DNA of 64,000 nucleotides from Desulfobacterales bacterium (GTDB taxonomy: Bacteria; Desulfobacterota; Desulfobacteria; Desulfobacterales; Desulfosalsimonadaceae), in assembly GCA_034520365.1 (NCBI GenBank), contig JAXHNP010000007.1, forward strand, positions 496,001 through 560,000, read 5' to 3'. Below the pieces are notes generated by a model. That model saw nothing but the letters and a program-made list of their open reading frames with translations, was not told where the DNA came from and did not search any database. Numbering within the stretch: the stretch's first letter is position 1; each line of letters begins with the position of its first letter. Both the position numbers and the translations under genes were made by a program. Positions 24,354 to 31,909 of this stretch are shown here, piece by piece.

Positions 24354-25895
24354 ATGACGTGCATGCTGATGATACTCGATGGATGGGGTCTTGATGCGCC
24401 GGGGGAAGGAAATGCCGTGTACATGGCCAACACGCCCTTTCTGGACCGGCTTGCGGCCAACTATCCCCAAACCCGGCTCGCCTGTTCGGGCGAGGCTGTG
24501 GGGCTGCCCGAGGGCATTATGGGAAATTCCGAGGTGGGGCATTTAAACCTGGGCGCCGGCCGGGTGGTCTACCAGGTGCTTTTGCGCATTGATATGGCCA
24601 TCAAAGACGGCTCGTTTTTTGAGAATGAGGCGTTAAACGGGGTCATGGACAAGGTCGCGGCCAATCAGTCCGCGCTCCATCTCATGGGCCTGCTATCAGA
24701 CGGCGGGGTGCACAGCCAGCTGAACCACTTGTTCGCCTTAATCGATATGGCGGCCGAAAAAGGCCTATCCCATGTCTATATCCACCCGATTTTAGACGGC
24801 CGGGATACCCCGCCGGACAGCGGGGTGACCTATATGGAACAGCTGCAACAGCATATCAAAGACAAATCCAATGCCCAAATCGTCACCATCTGCGGCCGCT
24901 TCTATGCCATGGACCGGGACACCCGCTGGGAGCGGACGGAAAAAGCCTATCGGCTTTATACCGAGGCGGCCGGGATTTTTGAAACCGATCCGGTGGAGGC
25001 GGTGAAAAATGCCTACAGCCGCGGAGAGACGGATGAGTTCGTCGAACCCGTTGCTCTCACCCTGGCTGATGGCACGCCGGTGGCCGCGGTGGGGGATGGC
25101 GACGGGGTCCTTTTTTTTAATTTCCGCCCCGATCGGGCGCGGCAGATCACGCGGGCATTTACCGAAGCGGATTTCAAGGAATTTGACCGCAATGTATGGC
25201 CGGATCTTTGCGATTATGTCTGCATGGCCCAGTATGATGAAAATTTTACACTGCCGGTGGCATTTCCACCGGTTCATCTGGATCAGATCCTGGGCGAAGT
25301 GTTGAGCTATCAGGGCTTTACACAACTGCGGATCGCGGAGACGGAAAAATACGCCCATGTGACCTATTTTTTTAACGGCGGCGAGGAAACCCCGTTTGCC
25401 AATGAGGACCGCCACCTGGTGCCGTCCCCGCGGGAGGTGGGCACCTATGATGAAAAGCCGGAAATGAGCGCTTATGAGGTGGCGGATCAGGTGGTTTCCT
25501 ATCTAAAGATGGAAAAATATGATCTCATCGTCCTAAATTTTGCCAACTTGGATATGGTGGGCCATACCGGTGTTATGAAAGCAGCGGTTAAGGCATGTGA
25601 AACGGTGGATCAATGCGTGGAAAAGGTGGTGACCGCCGCCCTTGAGAAGGACGCGACGATACTGGTCACGGCAGATCACGGCAATTCAGAGAAGATGAAA
25701 GATGAAAACGGCCAGCCGTATACCGCCCACACCTTAAATCCCGTGCCCTTCATTCTGGTGGCAAATGAGGAAAGCCGGTTCCGGAGCACCCGCCTTAGGC
25801 CCGGGGTGCTGGGCGATGTAGCGCCTACCATTTTGGGGATCATAGGCATTGAAAAGCCTGAGAAAATGACCGGCAAAAGTCTGATTGAGAGCTGA
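24354..25895 (+). CDS. gpmI: Phosphoglycerate mutase, cofactor-independent
   Basis: A 513-residue 2,3-bisphosphoglycerate-independent phosphoglycerate mutase (alkaline phosphatase superfamily), needing Mn2+. Metal and catalytic motifs are DGWG near the start, MGNSEVGH with the phosphoserine (about residue 60), DGRDTPP, and TADHGNSE near 440. The length is standard. It follows rsfS with no gap. Role: 3- to 2-phosphoglycerate interconversion in gluconeogenesis or glycolysis. Confidence 0.96.
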   Translation: MTCMLMILDGWGLDAPGEGNAVYMANTPFLDRLAANYPQTRLACSGEAVGLPEGIMGNSEVGHLNLGAGRVVYQVLLRIDMAIKDGSFFENEALNGVMDKVAANQSALHLMGLLSDGGVHSQLNHLFALIDMAAEKGLSHVYIHPILDGRDTPPDSGVTYMEQLQQHIKDKSNAQIVTICGRFYAMDRDTRWERTEKAYRLYTEAAGIFETDPVEAVKNAYSRGETDEFVEPVALTLADGTPVAAVGDGDGVLFFNFRPDRARQITRAFTEADFKEFDRNVWPDLCDYVCMAQYDENFTLPVAFPPVHLDQILGEVLSYQGFTQLRIAETEKYAHVTYFFNGGEETPFANEDRHLVPSPREVGTYDEKPEMSAYEVADQVVSYLKMEKYDLIVLNFANLDMVGHTGVMKAAVKACETVDQCVEKVVTAALEKDATILVTADHGNSEKMKDENGQPYTAHTLNPVPFILVANEESRFRSTRLRPGVLGDVAPTILGIIGIEKPEKMTGKSLIES

Positions 25896-25918
25896 AAACA
25901 ATCCATTAAAGGGGTGCC

Positions 25919-26467
25919 ATGATATCAGATGTGCAAAAACCCTATGAGATGATCACCGATTATGCCACCGGCCGAAAAATTCCGGATATCGGGGCGGAAA
26001 CGCATCGGCAGACGGTGGAGCGATACCTGCACGAAAAATTAAATTATCCCCTGTCAAGCATCGGGGTGGACGTGCCGCTATCTCTGTCTGTGGCCGGAGA
26101 GACGTATGAGACCCAGCTGGATCTTGTGGTAATGGTTTCAGATCAGCCGGTTATGGTGATTAAATGTGCGGCCGGCTCCCTTGAGTCCAGGGAAAAGGAG
26201 GTCCTCGCGGCCGCGCGCGTCATGGGATCCGTGCCCGTGCCCTATGCGGTGGTCTCGGACGGGAAAACCGCCATCATATATGATGCGGGCAGCCGGAAAA
26301 AAATCGCCGAGGGCCTCGATCAAATCCCGACCTATGAAGCGGCCCGGGAATTTATAAAAACTTACGCACCCGCGCCCATAGCCGAGGACCGGCAGGAGCG
26401 GGAGAAAATAATATTTAAATCCTATGACAGCATGAATATGAATGTGCAGCGATTTTTGAAAAAATAA
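25919..26467 (+). CDS. HSDR_N-type nuclease-fold domain protein
   Basis: A 182-residue protein like the type I restriction enzyme R N-terminal domain family (HSDR_N_2). It has THRQTVERYLHEKLNYP near the start, then ETQLDLVVMVSDQPVMVIKCA with an acidic residue and a lysine in the pattern of a PD-(D/E)xK fold. The usual E-x-K (for example VECK) reads VIKC, so the nuclease site may be degenerate. No restriction genes lie nearby. Such stand-alone proteins are common in Desulfobacterota next to housekeeping genes. It starts 23 bases after gpmI. Function unknown. Confidence 0.72.
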   Translation: MISDVQKPYEMITDYATGRKIPDIGAETHRQTVERYLHEKLNYPLSSIGVDVPLSLSVAGETYETQLDLVVMVSDQPVMVIKCAAGSLESREKEVLAAARVMGSVPVPYAVVSDGKTAIIYDAGSRKKIAEGLDQIPTYEAAREFIKTYAPAPIAEDRQEREKIIFKSYDSMNMNVQRFLKK

Positions 26468-26642
26468 CCCCTACCCGCGCCGATGGACCGGCGAAGGTTT
26501 CTATCCATTGGACAAGCCCCAACTTCATTTTTAAAACCTTTCTCTTGTAATCCCCTTATCCTTTTGGCATTGCTTTTTGTAGGGGATTAACCGACGGAAT
26601 TATAAGTCATTGATTAAAATTTATTCCGAATTTTGATTCATT

Positions 26643-28901
26643 ATGCCGGATGCGCAGATACAAAATAAGGCGATTGAGCTAATCAATCATTTAAACGGCG
26701 CAATTACCAATGTGCGCCTTTATCCGCCGCAAAGCGCCATGATCGTCCGCTCCGTTGACCGTTTAAACGCCACGCTGGAGGCCCTCCTGGCGGATACGCC
26801 GGCCATTATTTATGCAGAATCCGAAAAAAACCTCCTGATCCAGGGGGCGCCGCTGCCTGAAAAAGAGCAGAAAAAGCCACAGATTCAATCCTTTTTGACC
26901 ATGCTGTTAACCATGGGAATCAGAAGTTTAAGCTTTGAGCGGGGGGTGAGCGGAACGGAACTTAATGAATTTGTACAGCTGCTCGGTAACCCGCCGGCGG
27001 ACCGGGAAATCGCCGGTGAGTTAAAAGAATTGCTCGCCCAGCGCCAGATCAAGCATATCCTGATCGATGAAAAGATTTATGTGGAGCGGGGTGCCGGCCA
27101 GAGCATCCTCTCTGAAATGGATATCTCGGATGAGGATATTGCCCGGGCAGTTTTCGGTGAGGAATCGGTCTCCGAGGAGGCCATGGATACCCTGCGCGAA
27201 CTGGCCAGGCAGCCTGAATGGCTCTCCCGGGTCTTTCAGAGTGGTGTCAAACAGGCCGTGGCATCCGAAGAGCAGATGCGATCCGACCTTTCAGAGCGGT
27301 TTTCCCAAATGATCGATGAGCTGGAGGCCTTCTCACCGGTGGATCGGCAGGACATTTCCCAGGCCATTATCGAGGCCATGGCGGAAATGGATGACAGTGT
27401 GCTCCAGTCCCTCTTAACCCAGAATTTAAATACCATATTCGGCAAGCAATTTTTTGAAGAGATTGCCCGGAGCCTGGATCAGGACACATTTAACCGGCTT
27501 ATGGAAAGGGTTGAGGAGATGATCCAAACCGCACCGGCAGATGCGGAAAAAAGCCTTAAAAAAGCACTGCAGGAATTAAAGGCCGCGGATCATGCCGGAG
27601 ACAGCCAATATAGCGAGGCGCTTGAAAAAGAACCCCGTCCCGACTCAGAAGAAGCTTCCAGGCCCGGCCCGCAGCCAGCCGCTGAAGCCGGGGTCGAGTC
27701 CGCCAAAGAAAACGTCAAAACCGCTTTAAATCAGCTTTTAAAAGGCGATGTCGAGGTCCTGCCCCGGCTTACGCTGATGGCCGGAATCAACCAGGCGGTT
27801 GAAAAGCTTGCCGCAGGCGGCCGGGCGGAAACGATCAACGCGCTTTTTGATCGGCTCATGCAGGGCCTTGAAAGCAGCCACCCAGATGTTAAAGCTGGCG
27901 CCGCGGAGATGATCGCCAATATGGATGAGCAGCTGGCGGCAAATGATCGGCTGGCGGAGCGAATCGAATGGTCTAAAAAACTTTCGGAATGGATCAAGCA
28001 AGAGGCCGAGATTAGCGCGGCATTTGAAACCGTGAGCCGTGAGCTTCAGGAGATATCCGAAACCCTGATCCGGGAAAACCGGGCAGAAGACGCCGCCCAT
28101 ATTCTGGAGGCTTACCAGTTTTTAGCATCCGGGAATTTATCCAGGGATCAGGCGATTCAGGCGCTGGCTGCGAATATGTTGCAAAATATCGCTACAGACG
28201 ATATACTTGATCTGTTATTAAAAGAAAAGGTCAAGGAAGGCCAAAAGGATGGCGAGGCGGATATTTATAGCCTGGTGATCCTGGGCACCACGACCATTGA
28301 ACGCCTGTTGGATCGGCTGCGGGACAGCCATAACCGGCAGGAGCGTAACCGGATCGTCCAGGTAATTTCCCGGATCGGCGAACCGGCGGTACAATCCGTG
28401 GTGGAACGCCTTTATCAGGAAGGCCCGTGGTATTACATCCGCAACCTGGTTTTGCTGCTCGGGCGTATCGGCGATGCAAGCCACCTGGAGCTCCTGGAGA
28501 GTTTTTTATCTGCCTCGGATTTCCGGATACAGCGGGAAGCGGTGCTGGCCATTCAGAATCTTGGCGGGGAAAGGGCCGGCAAGATTCTGTTAAATCGACT
28601 GGATGCCGTCTCTGACAGCGTAAAGAGTGTAATCGTTTCGGTTTTGGGGCTTATGAATTATCGGGAAGCCCTGCCGTATTTGACAATGTCATTGGAAAAC
28701 CGGAGTCTGGGGCAAACCAGAGAGGCCACAGCGGCAATAAATGCCAAAATCTGTGAAGCCTTGGGCCAGATGGGGGATGCCAGGGCCATACCAGTGCTTG
28801 AAAAGGTAATTCAAGCCCGGAGTTTTTTGGGGCTCAAGACCTATGATCCAAAAGTTAAGGCAGCGGCGGAAAAGGCCCTGGCCAAAATCAGCCGCAAATG
28901 A
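26643..28901 (+). CDS. HEAT-repeat protein
   Basis: A 752-residue soluble protein. The N-terminal part (1-150) holds a PQSAMIVRSVDRLNATLEALL helix and a conserved segment ending in FVQLLG, seen in long delta-proteobacterial HEAT proteins. The middle is charged and alanine-rich. The C-terminal part (about 545-750) carries HEAT/armadillo-like helical repeats (IVQVISRIGEPAVQSVVERL, then LVLLLGRIGDASHLELL). HEAT arrays are protein-binding scaffolds. The gene is followed, after 43 bases, by a cNMP/PilZ protein, and the two are probably co-transcribed. Start: ATG at 26643 near the beginning of conserved sequence. Confidence 0.78.
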   Translation: MPDAQIQNKAIELINHLNGAITNVRLYPPQSAMIVRSVDRLNATLEALLADTPAIIYAESEKNLLIQGAPLPEKEQKKPQIQSFLTMLLTMGIRSLSFERGVSGTELNEFVQLLGNPPADREIAGELKELLAQRQIKHILIDEKIYVERGAGQSILSEMDISDEDIARAVFGEESVSEEAMDTLRELARQPEWLSRVFQSGVKQAVASEEQMRSDLSERFSQMIDELEAFSPVDRQDISQAIIEAMAEMDDSVLQSLLTQNLNTIFGKQFFEEIARSLDQDTFNRLMERVEEMIQTAPADAEKSLKKALQELKAADHAGDSQYSEALEKEPRPDSEEASRPGPQPAAEAGVESAKENVKTALNQLLKGDVEVLPRLTLMAGINQAVEKLAAGGRAETINALFDRLMQGLESSHPDVKAGAAEMIANMDEQLAANDRLAERIEWSKKLSEWIKQEAEISAAFETVSRELQEISETLIRENRAEDAAHILEAYQFLASGNLSRDQAIQALAANMLQNIATDDILDLLLKEKVKEGQKDGEADIYSLVILGTTTIERLLDRLRDSHNRQERNRIVQVISRIGEPAVQSVVERLYQEGPWYYIRNLVLLLGRIGDASHLELLESFLSASDFRIQREAVLAIQNLGGERAGKILLNRLDAVSDSVKSVIVSVLGLMNYREALPYLTMSLENRSLGQTREATAAINAKICEALGQMGDARAIPVLEKVIQARSFLGLKTYDPKVKAAAEKALAKISRK

Positions 28902-28944
28902 TTGGCCGTTGACAGCCAAACAGATTTTTAACAGGAGGGTTTGA

Positions 28945-29973
28945 ATGCAGTCAAGCGAGCGATCGCAGCAGGAAGCCAAGGTGGATCAGTATGTGGCGCA
29001 AAACGATACAGCCTCCGCGATAAAGCTGTTATATGATTTGATTACCGAATATGCCAAGGAAAAGAATTTCGAAAAAGCCGAAGCCCTGCATAATAAAATG
29101 TATGAAGTCGATCCCATGGCACTGACTGAAATTGTGCGCTCCAGCGATATCATTGAAGCGGAAAAAAGTGAAACGCTGGACCCGGAGCATCTGGAGCTGT
29201 GGTCGGATTTATATAGTCGGCTAAACACATCGGAAGCCAATGCCCTGTATTATTCCATGAAACCGAAGACATTTGAGTCCGGCGAGACGATTATGGAGCA
29301 GGGTCAGTTAAACAGCCGTTTGTACTTTATCCTAAGCGGGGAAGTCAACGCGCTCTATACCCGCGGGGATACCGAGGTGTTGTTTAAAACCCTTTATTCC
29401 GGAGAGCTCCTCGGACAGTCCCCGTTTTTTTCTGCCACGGTCTGCACGGTCACCATGAATGCATTTACAAGGGTTAAGGCAAGCTTTCTGGAAAACAGTG
29501 TATTGAAACAATGGAAAGCCGATGTGCCGGCGCTTGAGGCCAAACTCTATGACTACTGCGTAAAAAAAGACAGGGTCAAACAGGAGCTGGAAAACAAAAA
29601 GATGGAGCGCCGTACGGACAAACGCCTGGAATTGACCGGCCGGCTCTCCTTGCAGTTGCTTGATAAAAGCGGAAATCCTATGGGCAAAGCTTATAAAGGC
29701 GAAATTGCCGATATTTCCGTCGGCGGCCTCTCTTTTGTGGTGAAAAGCTCCAAGGAAGAAACCCTTCGCCTGCTTCTGGGCCGCCCGATTCTGGTGAGTT
29801 TCGATCTGCCGCTTAATTCGGGAGGCGCCCGCCCGGTCAGTGAAAAGACGACCATTATCGCGATCCAATCCATGATTTTTGACGATTATTCCATTCACGT
29901 CAAGTTTCAGAGCAAAAAACCGCAATCATTTATTGACGATATTGACCGAAGCCGGGCGGTGCAGCCGGCTTAA
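28945..29973 (+). CDS. Cyclic-nucleotide-binding and PilZ domain protein
   Basis: A 342-residue cytoplasmic protein. Residues 1-65 are helical. A cNMP-binding (CAP-like) domain spans about 90-205 (FESGETIMEQGQLNSRLYFILSGEV). A PilZ domain spans about 228-335, with the c-di-GMP motifs R-x3-R (RTDKR) and D-x-S-x2-G (DISVGG) both intact. It can therefore plausibly respond to c-di-GMP, while the cNMP domain lacks an obvious complete phosphate-binding cassette. GGAGG lies eight bases before the ATG. Its partner may be the HEAT protein upstream. Output is unknown. Confidence 0.82.
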   Translation: MQSSERSQQEAKVDQYVAQNDTASAIKLLYDLITEYAKEKNFEKAEALHNKMYEVDPMALTEIVRSSDIIEAEKSETLDPEHLELWSDLYSRLNTSEANALYYSMKPKTFESGETIMEQGQLNSRLYFILSGEVNALYTRGDTEVLFKTLYSGELLGQSPFFSATVCTVTMNAFTRVKASFLENSVLKQWKADVPALEAKLYDYCVKKDRVKQELENKKMERRTDKRLELTGRLSLQLLDKSGNPMGKAYKGEIADISVGGLSFVVKSSKEETLRLLLGRPILVSFDLPLNSGGARPVSEKTTIIAIQSMIFDDYSIHVKFQSKKPQSFIDDIDRSRAVQPA

Positions 29974-29976
29974 TCC

Positions 29977-30654
29977 CTATTTGCCGGCCACCTCCTTGCT
30001 GCAGTGCTTGCAGACCTTGGCCCGCTTTTTGATGATCTCGGCACAGAACGGGCATTCCCGGGTGAAATGGCGCTGGTGGATTTTATCCACCGTCTCATCC
30101 ACTTTCTCCTGCAGAACGGGGTTGCCGAATTTGTGATTGGTGATCAGTTCAATGGCGTCCAGACCGCCCACATCCGCCGCTATTTCAGCTGCCTTCAGCC
30201 GCACCCGGGCCGGCTGCGTCGCATCCATCAGCATTTGCATGACAGTGACTTCATCTTTTGATACATAGCATTCCGCCAGAATGGAAAACCCTTTCTTGGT
30301 GCTCTCTTTCAGGGCCTCCCGCTCCGCCATCACCTGTTCATCGATGACCTGCCCCTGCCCGCCCATGGAGCTGAAAACCGGCATGGCTTCAAAATTTTTG
30401 TCATTGGGGCTTTTAATGCATCTGTAGGATGCCCGCTGGGCAAAGTTTTCCCACAGATTTTGCCATCCGTTGATATATAAGGGGCATTCATCATTAAAAC
30501 AGACATACATATACGGTGAATCCCAGCCCAGTCCGTCACTGAAAGCCACGGGCGGCACTTCCCAGACCTCCATTTCCTTCCCGCAGTGGGGGCAGATCGG
30601 CTTTACCTGGTCAATGATTCGTTCCAGAACCTGCTCTTTTGTCTCAAAATTCAT
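29977..30654 (-). CDS. Zinc-ribbon protein, unknown function
   Basis: A 225-residue protein with several cysteine pairs: CPHCGKEM near residue 21, CFNDECPLY near 52, and a C-terminal double zinc ribbon CPFC ... CKHC in the last 30 residues. Between these is a helical region (about 120-190). The pattern is that of a metal-binding protein rather than a characterised enzyme. It converges on the PilZ gene (3 bases between the stops) and lies 52 bases downstream of the acidic protein gene on the same strand, so those two may form an operon. Confidence 0.65.
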   Translation of the reverse strand: MNFETKEQVLERIIDQVKPICPHCGKEMEVWEVPPVAFSDGLGWDSPYMYVCFNDECPLYINGWQNLWENFAQRASYRCIKSPNDKNFEAMPVFSSMGGQGQVIDEQVMAEREALKESTKKGFSILAECYVSKDEVTVMQMLMDATQPARVRLKAAEIAADVGGLDAIELITNHKFGNPVLQEKVDETVDKIHQRHFTRECPFCAEIIKKRAKVCKHCSKEVAGK

Positions 30655-30706
30655 TTGAATTCTCCTTTATTGGCCACCTGATGGACAAAATCCTCAGGGT
30701 TTCGGG

Positions 30707-31246
30707 TTATTTAGTGCTGTCTTTGTCTTCGTCATCATCCTCATCGCTTTCTTCACTGTCAAACAAATCCAGCGACCCCTCCTCGATTTCAGAGACATCG
30801 CTGCTGTCCTCATCATCGGCACTGTCAACTTTTTTGTCTTCCGCGCTATCCGAGTCTTCGGCGTCCTCGTCGTCTATATCATCATTTAAGAGCTCATCCA
30901 GGGCCACAGACTCATCTTCCTCCGCCGCTGACCGGGCTGCTTTTTCCTTCTTAAGGGCATCAATGTCATCGAATGCGATTTCAATGGATTCCTGATCCCC
31001 CTGGTTGAACAGCTCAATCACGGAATCGGCAATTTTGTCGGCATATTCGGCCACCGGATACAGATTCGGCGTGCGCAGGGTTTCGATCAGTTCATCTTTT
31101 CCCTCGGATACCGCAGTCTTGATTTTGTTGCCGTCATAGGCTTCTTCGCAGACCAGGGAAAACACGTCTTTGTCAAGTTCCGCAAATTCCTGAATGGTCA
31201 CCTGCTGCGTTTTTGGGTCTTTGGTGACTAAGTACTTCTGCTTCAT
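30707..31246 (-). CDS. Acidic C-terminal-tail protein, unknown function
   Basis: A 179-residue protein. The first 95 residues look folded (MKQKYLVTKDPKTQQVTIQEFAE and a helical part). The last 80 are extremely acidic, rich in Asp, Glu and Ser (EESDEDDDEDKDSTK at the end), and probably disordered. I recognise no domain. A GAAGGAG ribosome site lies seven bases before the ATG. The leader contains a hairpin followed by a T run (see that entry), a sign of possible control by attenuation. Confidence 0.6.
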   Translation of the reverse strand: MKQKYLVTKDPKTQQVTIQEFAELDKDVFSLVCEEAYDGNKIKTAVSEGKDELIETLRTPNLYPVAEYADKIADSVIELFNQGDQESIEIAFDDIDALKKEKAARSAAEEDESVALDELLNDDIDDEDAEDSDSAEDKKVDSADDEDSSDVSEIEEGSLDLFDSEESDEDDDEDKDSTK

Positions 31247-31253
31247 CCGGGGT

Positions 31254-31291
31254 CTCCTTCAAAAAATATGCCGTATTGGTTGCAATACGGC
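31254..31291 (-). promoter_or_regulatory. Leader hairpin with T run, possible attenuator
   Basis: Read on the minus strand, GCCGTATT-GCAACC-AATACGGC (8-base stem, 6-base loop, 31291-31270) is followed by ATATTTTTT and then the GAAGGAG ribosome site of the acidic protein gene. This matches an intrinsic terminator placed in the 5' leader. It could equally be a structure that shields the ribosome site. Confidence 0.45.
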
Positions 31292-31458
31292 GAATTGATT
31301 GTTAATTTTAAATTCACATAAATCCTTTAATATCGATATAATAAGGCAAAATCAGGAGATGTCAACATCTCTGTCGATCACCGGGAATGGGTGAAACCGG
31401 AGGCCGAAAAACCTTTCCCGCTGATTTGAGAAACGGCAAAACCGGATAAAATAAAATA

Positions 31459-31487
31459 TTGACGTGGATTTTCGCCTTTTGTTATAT
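31459..31487 (+). promoter_or_regulatory. Promoter of the tRNA-Ser pair
   Basis: TTGACG at 31459-31464 and TTATAT at 31482-31487 with a 17-base spacer. The predicted start lies about eight bases before the first tRNA. Confidence 0.65.
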
Positions 31488-31501
31488 CAGCTTTGACAAT
31501 C

Positions 31502-31587
31502 GGAGGGATGGCCGAGTGGCTTAAGGCGGCGGTCTTGAAAACCGTTGAGCGAAAGCTCCGTGGGTTCGAATCCTACTCCCTCCGCCA
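31502..31587 (+). tRNA. tRNA-Ser (anticodon UGA)
   Basis: An 86-base tRNA with long variable arm. Acceptor arms GGAGGGA and TCCCTCC pair perfectly, the anticodon loop is CTTGAAA giving UGA, the T loop is GTTCGAATC, and CCA is encoded. It reads UCN serine codons. Confidence 0.97.
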
Positions 31588-31599
31588 TATTATGCATGC

Positions 31600-31692
31600 G
31601 GAGAGATGGCCGAGCTGGCTGAAGGCGCTCGCCTGCTAAGCGAGTATGGGGGGAAACCTCCATCGAGGGTTCGAATCCCTCTCTCTCCGCCA
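31600..31692 (+). tRNA. tRNA-Ser (anticodon GCU)
   Basis: A 93-base tRNA with a long variable arm. Acceptor arms GGAGAGA and TCTCTCC pair. The anticodon stem CTCGC/GCGAG holds loop CTGCTAA, giving GCU. CCA is encoded. It follows the UGA isoacceptor after 12 bases and is probably on the same transcript. Confidence 0.97.
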
Positions 31693-31704
31693 TATCAAAT
31701 ACTT

Positions 31705-31736
31705 GGCCGGGTTTTTAAAGCTCGGCTTTTTTATTT
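31705..31736 (+). terminator. Terminator of the tRNA-Ser pair
   Basis: Stem GCCGGG / CTCGGC (one G-T pair) with a nine-base loop, followed by TTTTTTATTTT, 13 bases after the second tRNA-Ser. Confidence 0.75.
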
Positions 31737-31909
31737 TCCGGATTGCTGATGCCCCTCCTGATACCCTTTTGTCTTTTCTCGACGCTTATGCATTTTAGGT
31801 TGTGTTGAATCCGCCTTCAGCCCCGCCCTTTAAAAATCGCCCATTATTTGTTATATGGTAAACTTATAAACATAGTTTTGATTTTAATACAATTTTCAGG
31901 CAGGGCATA

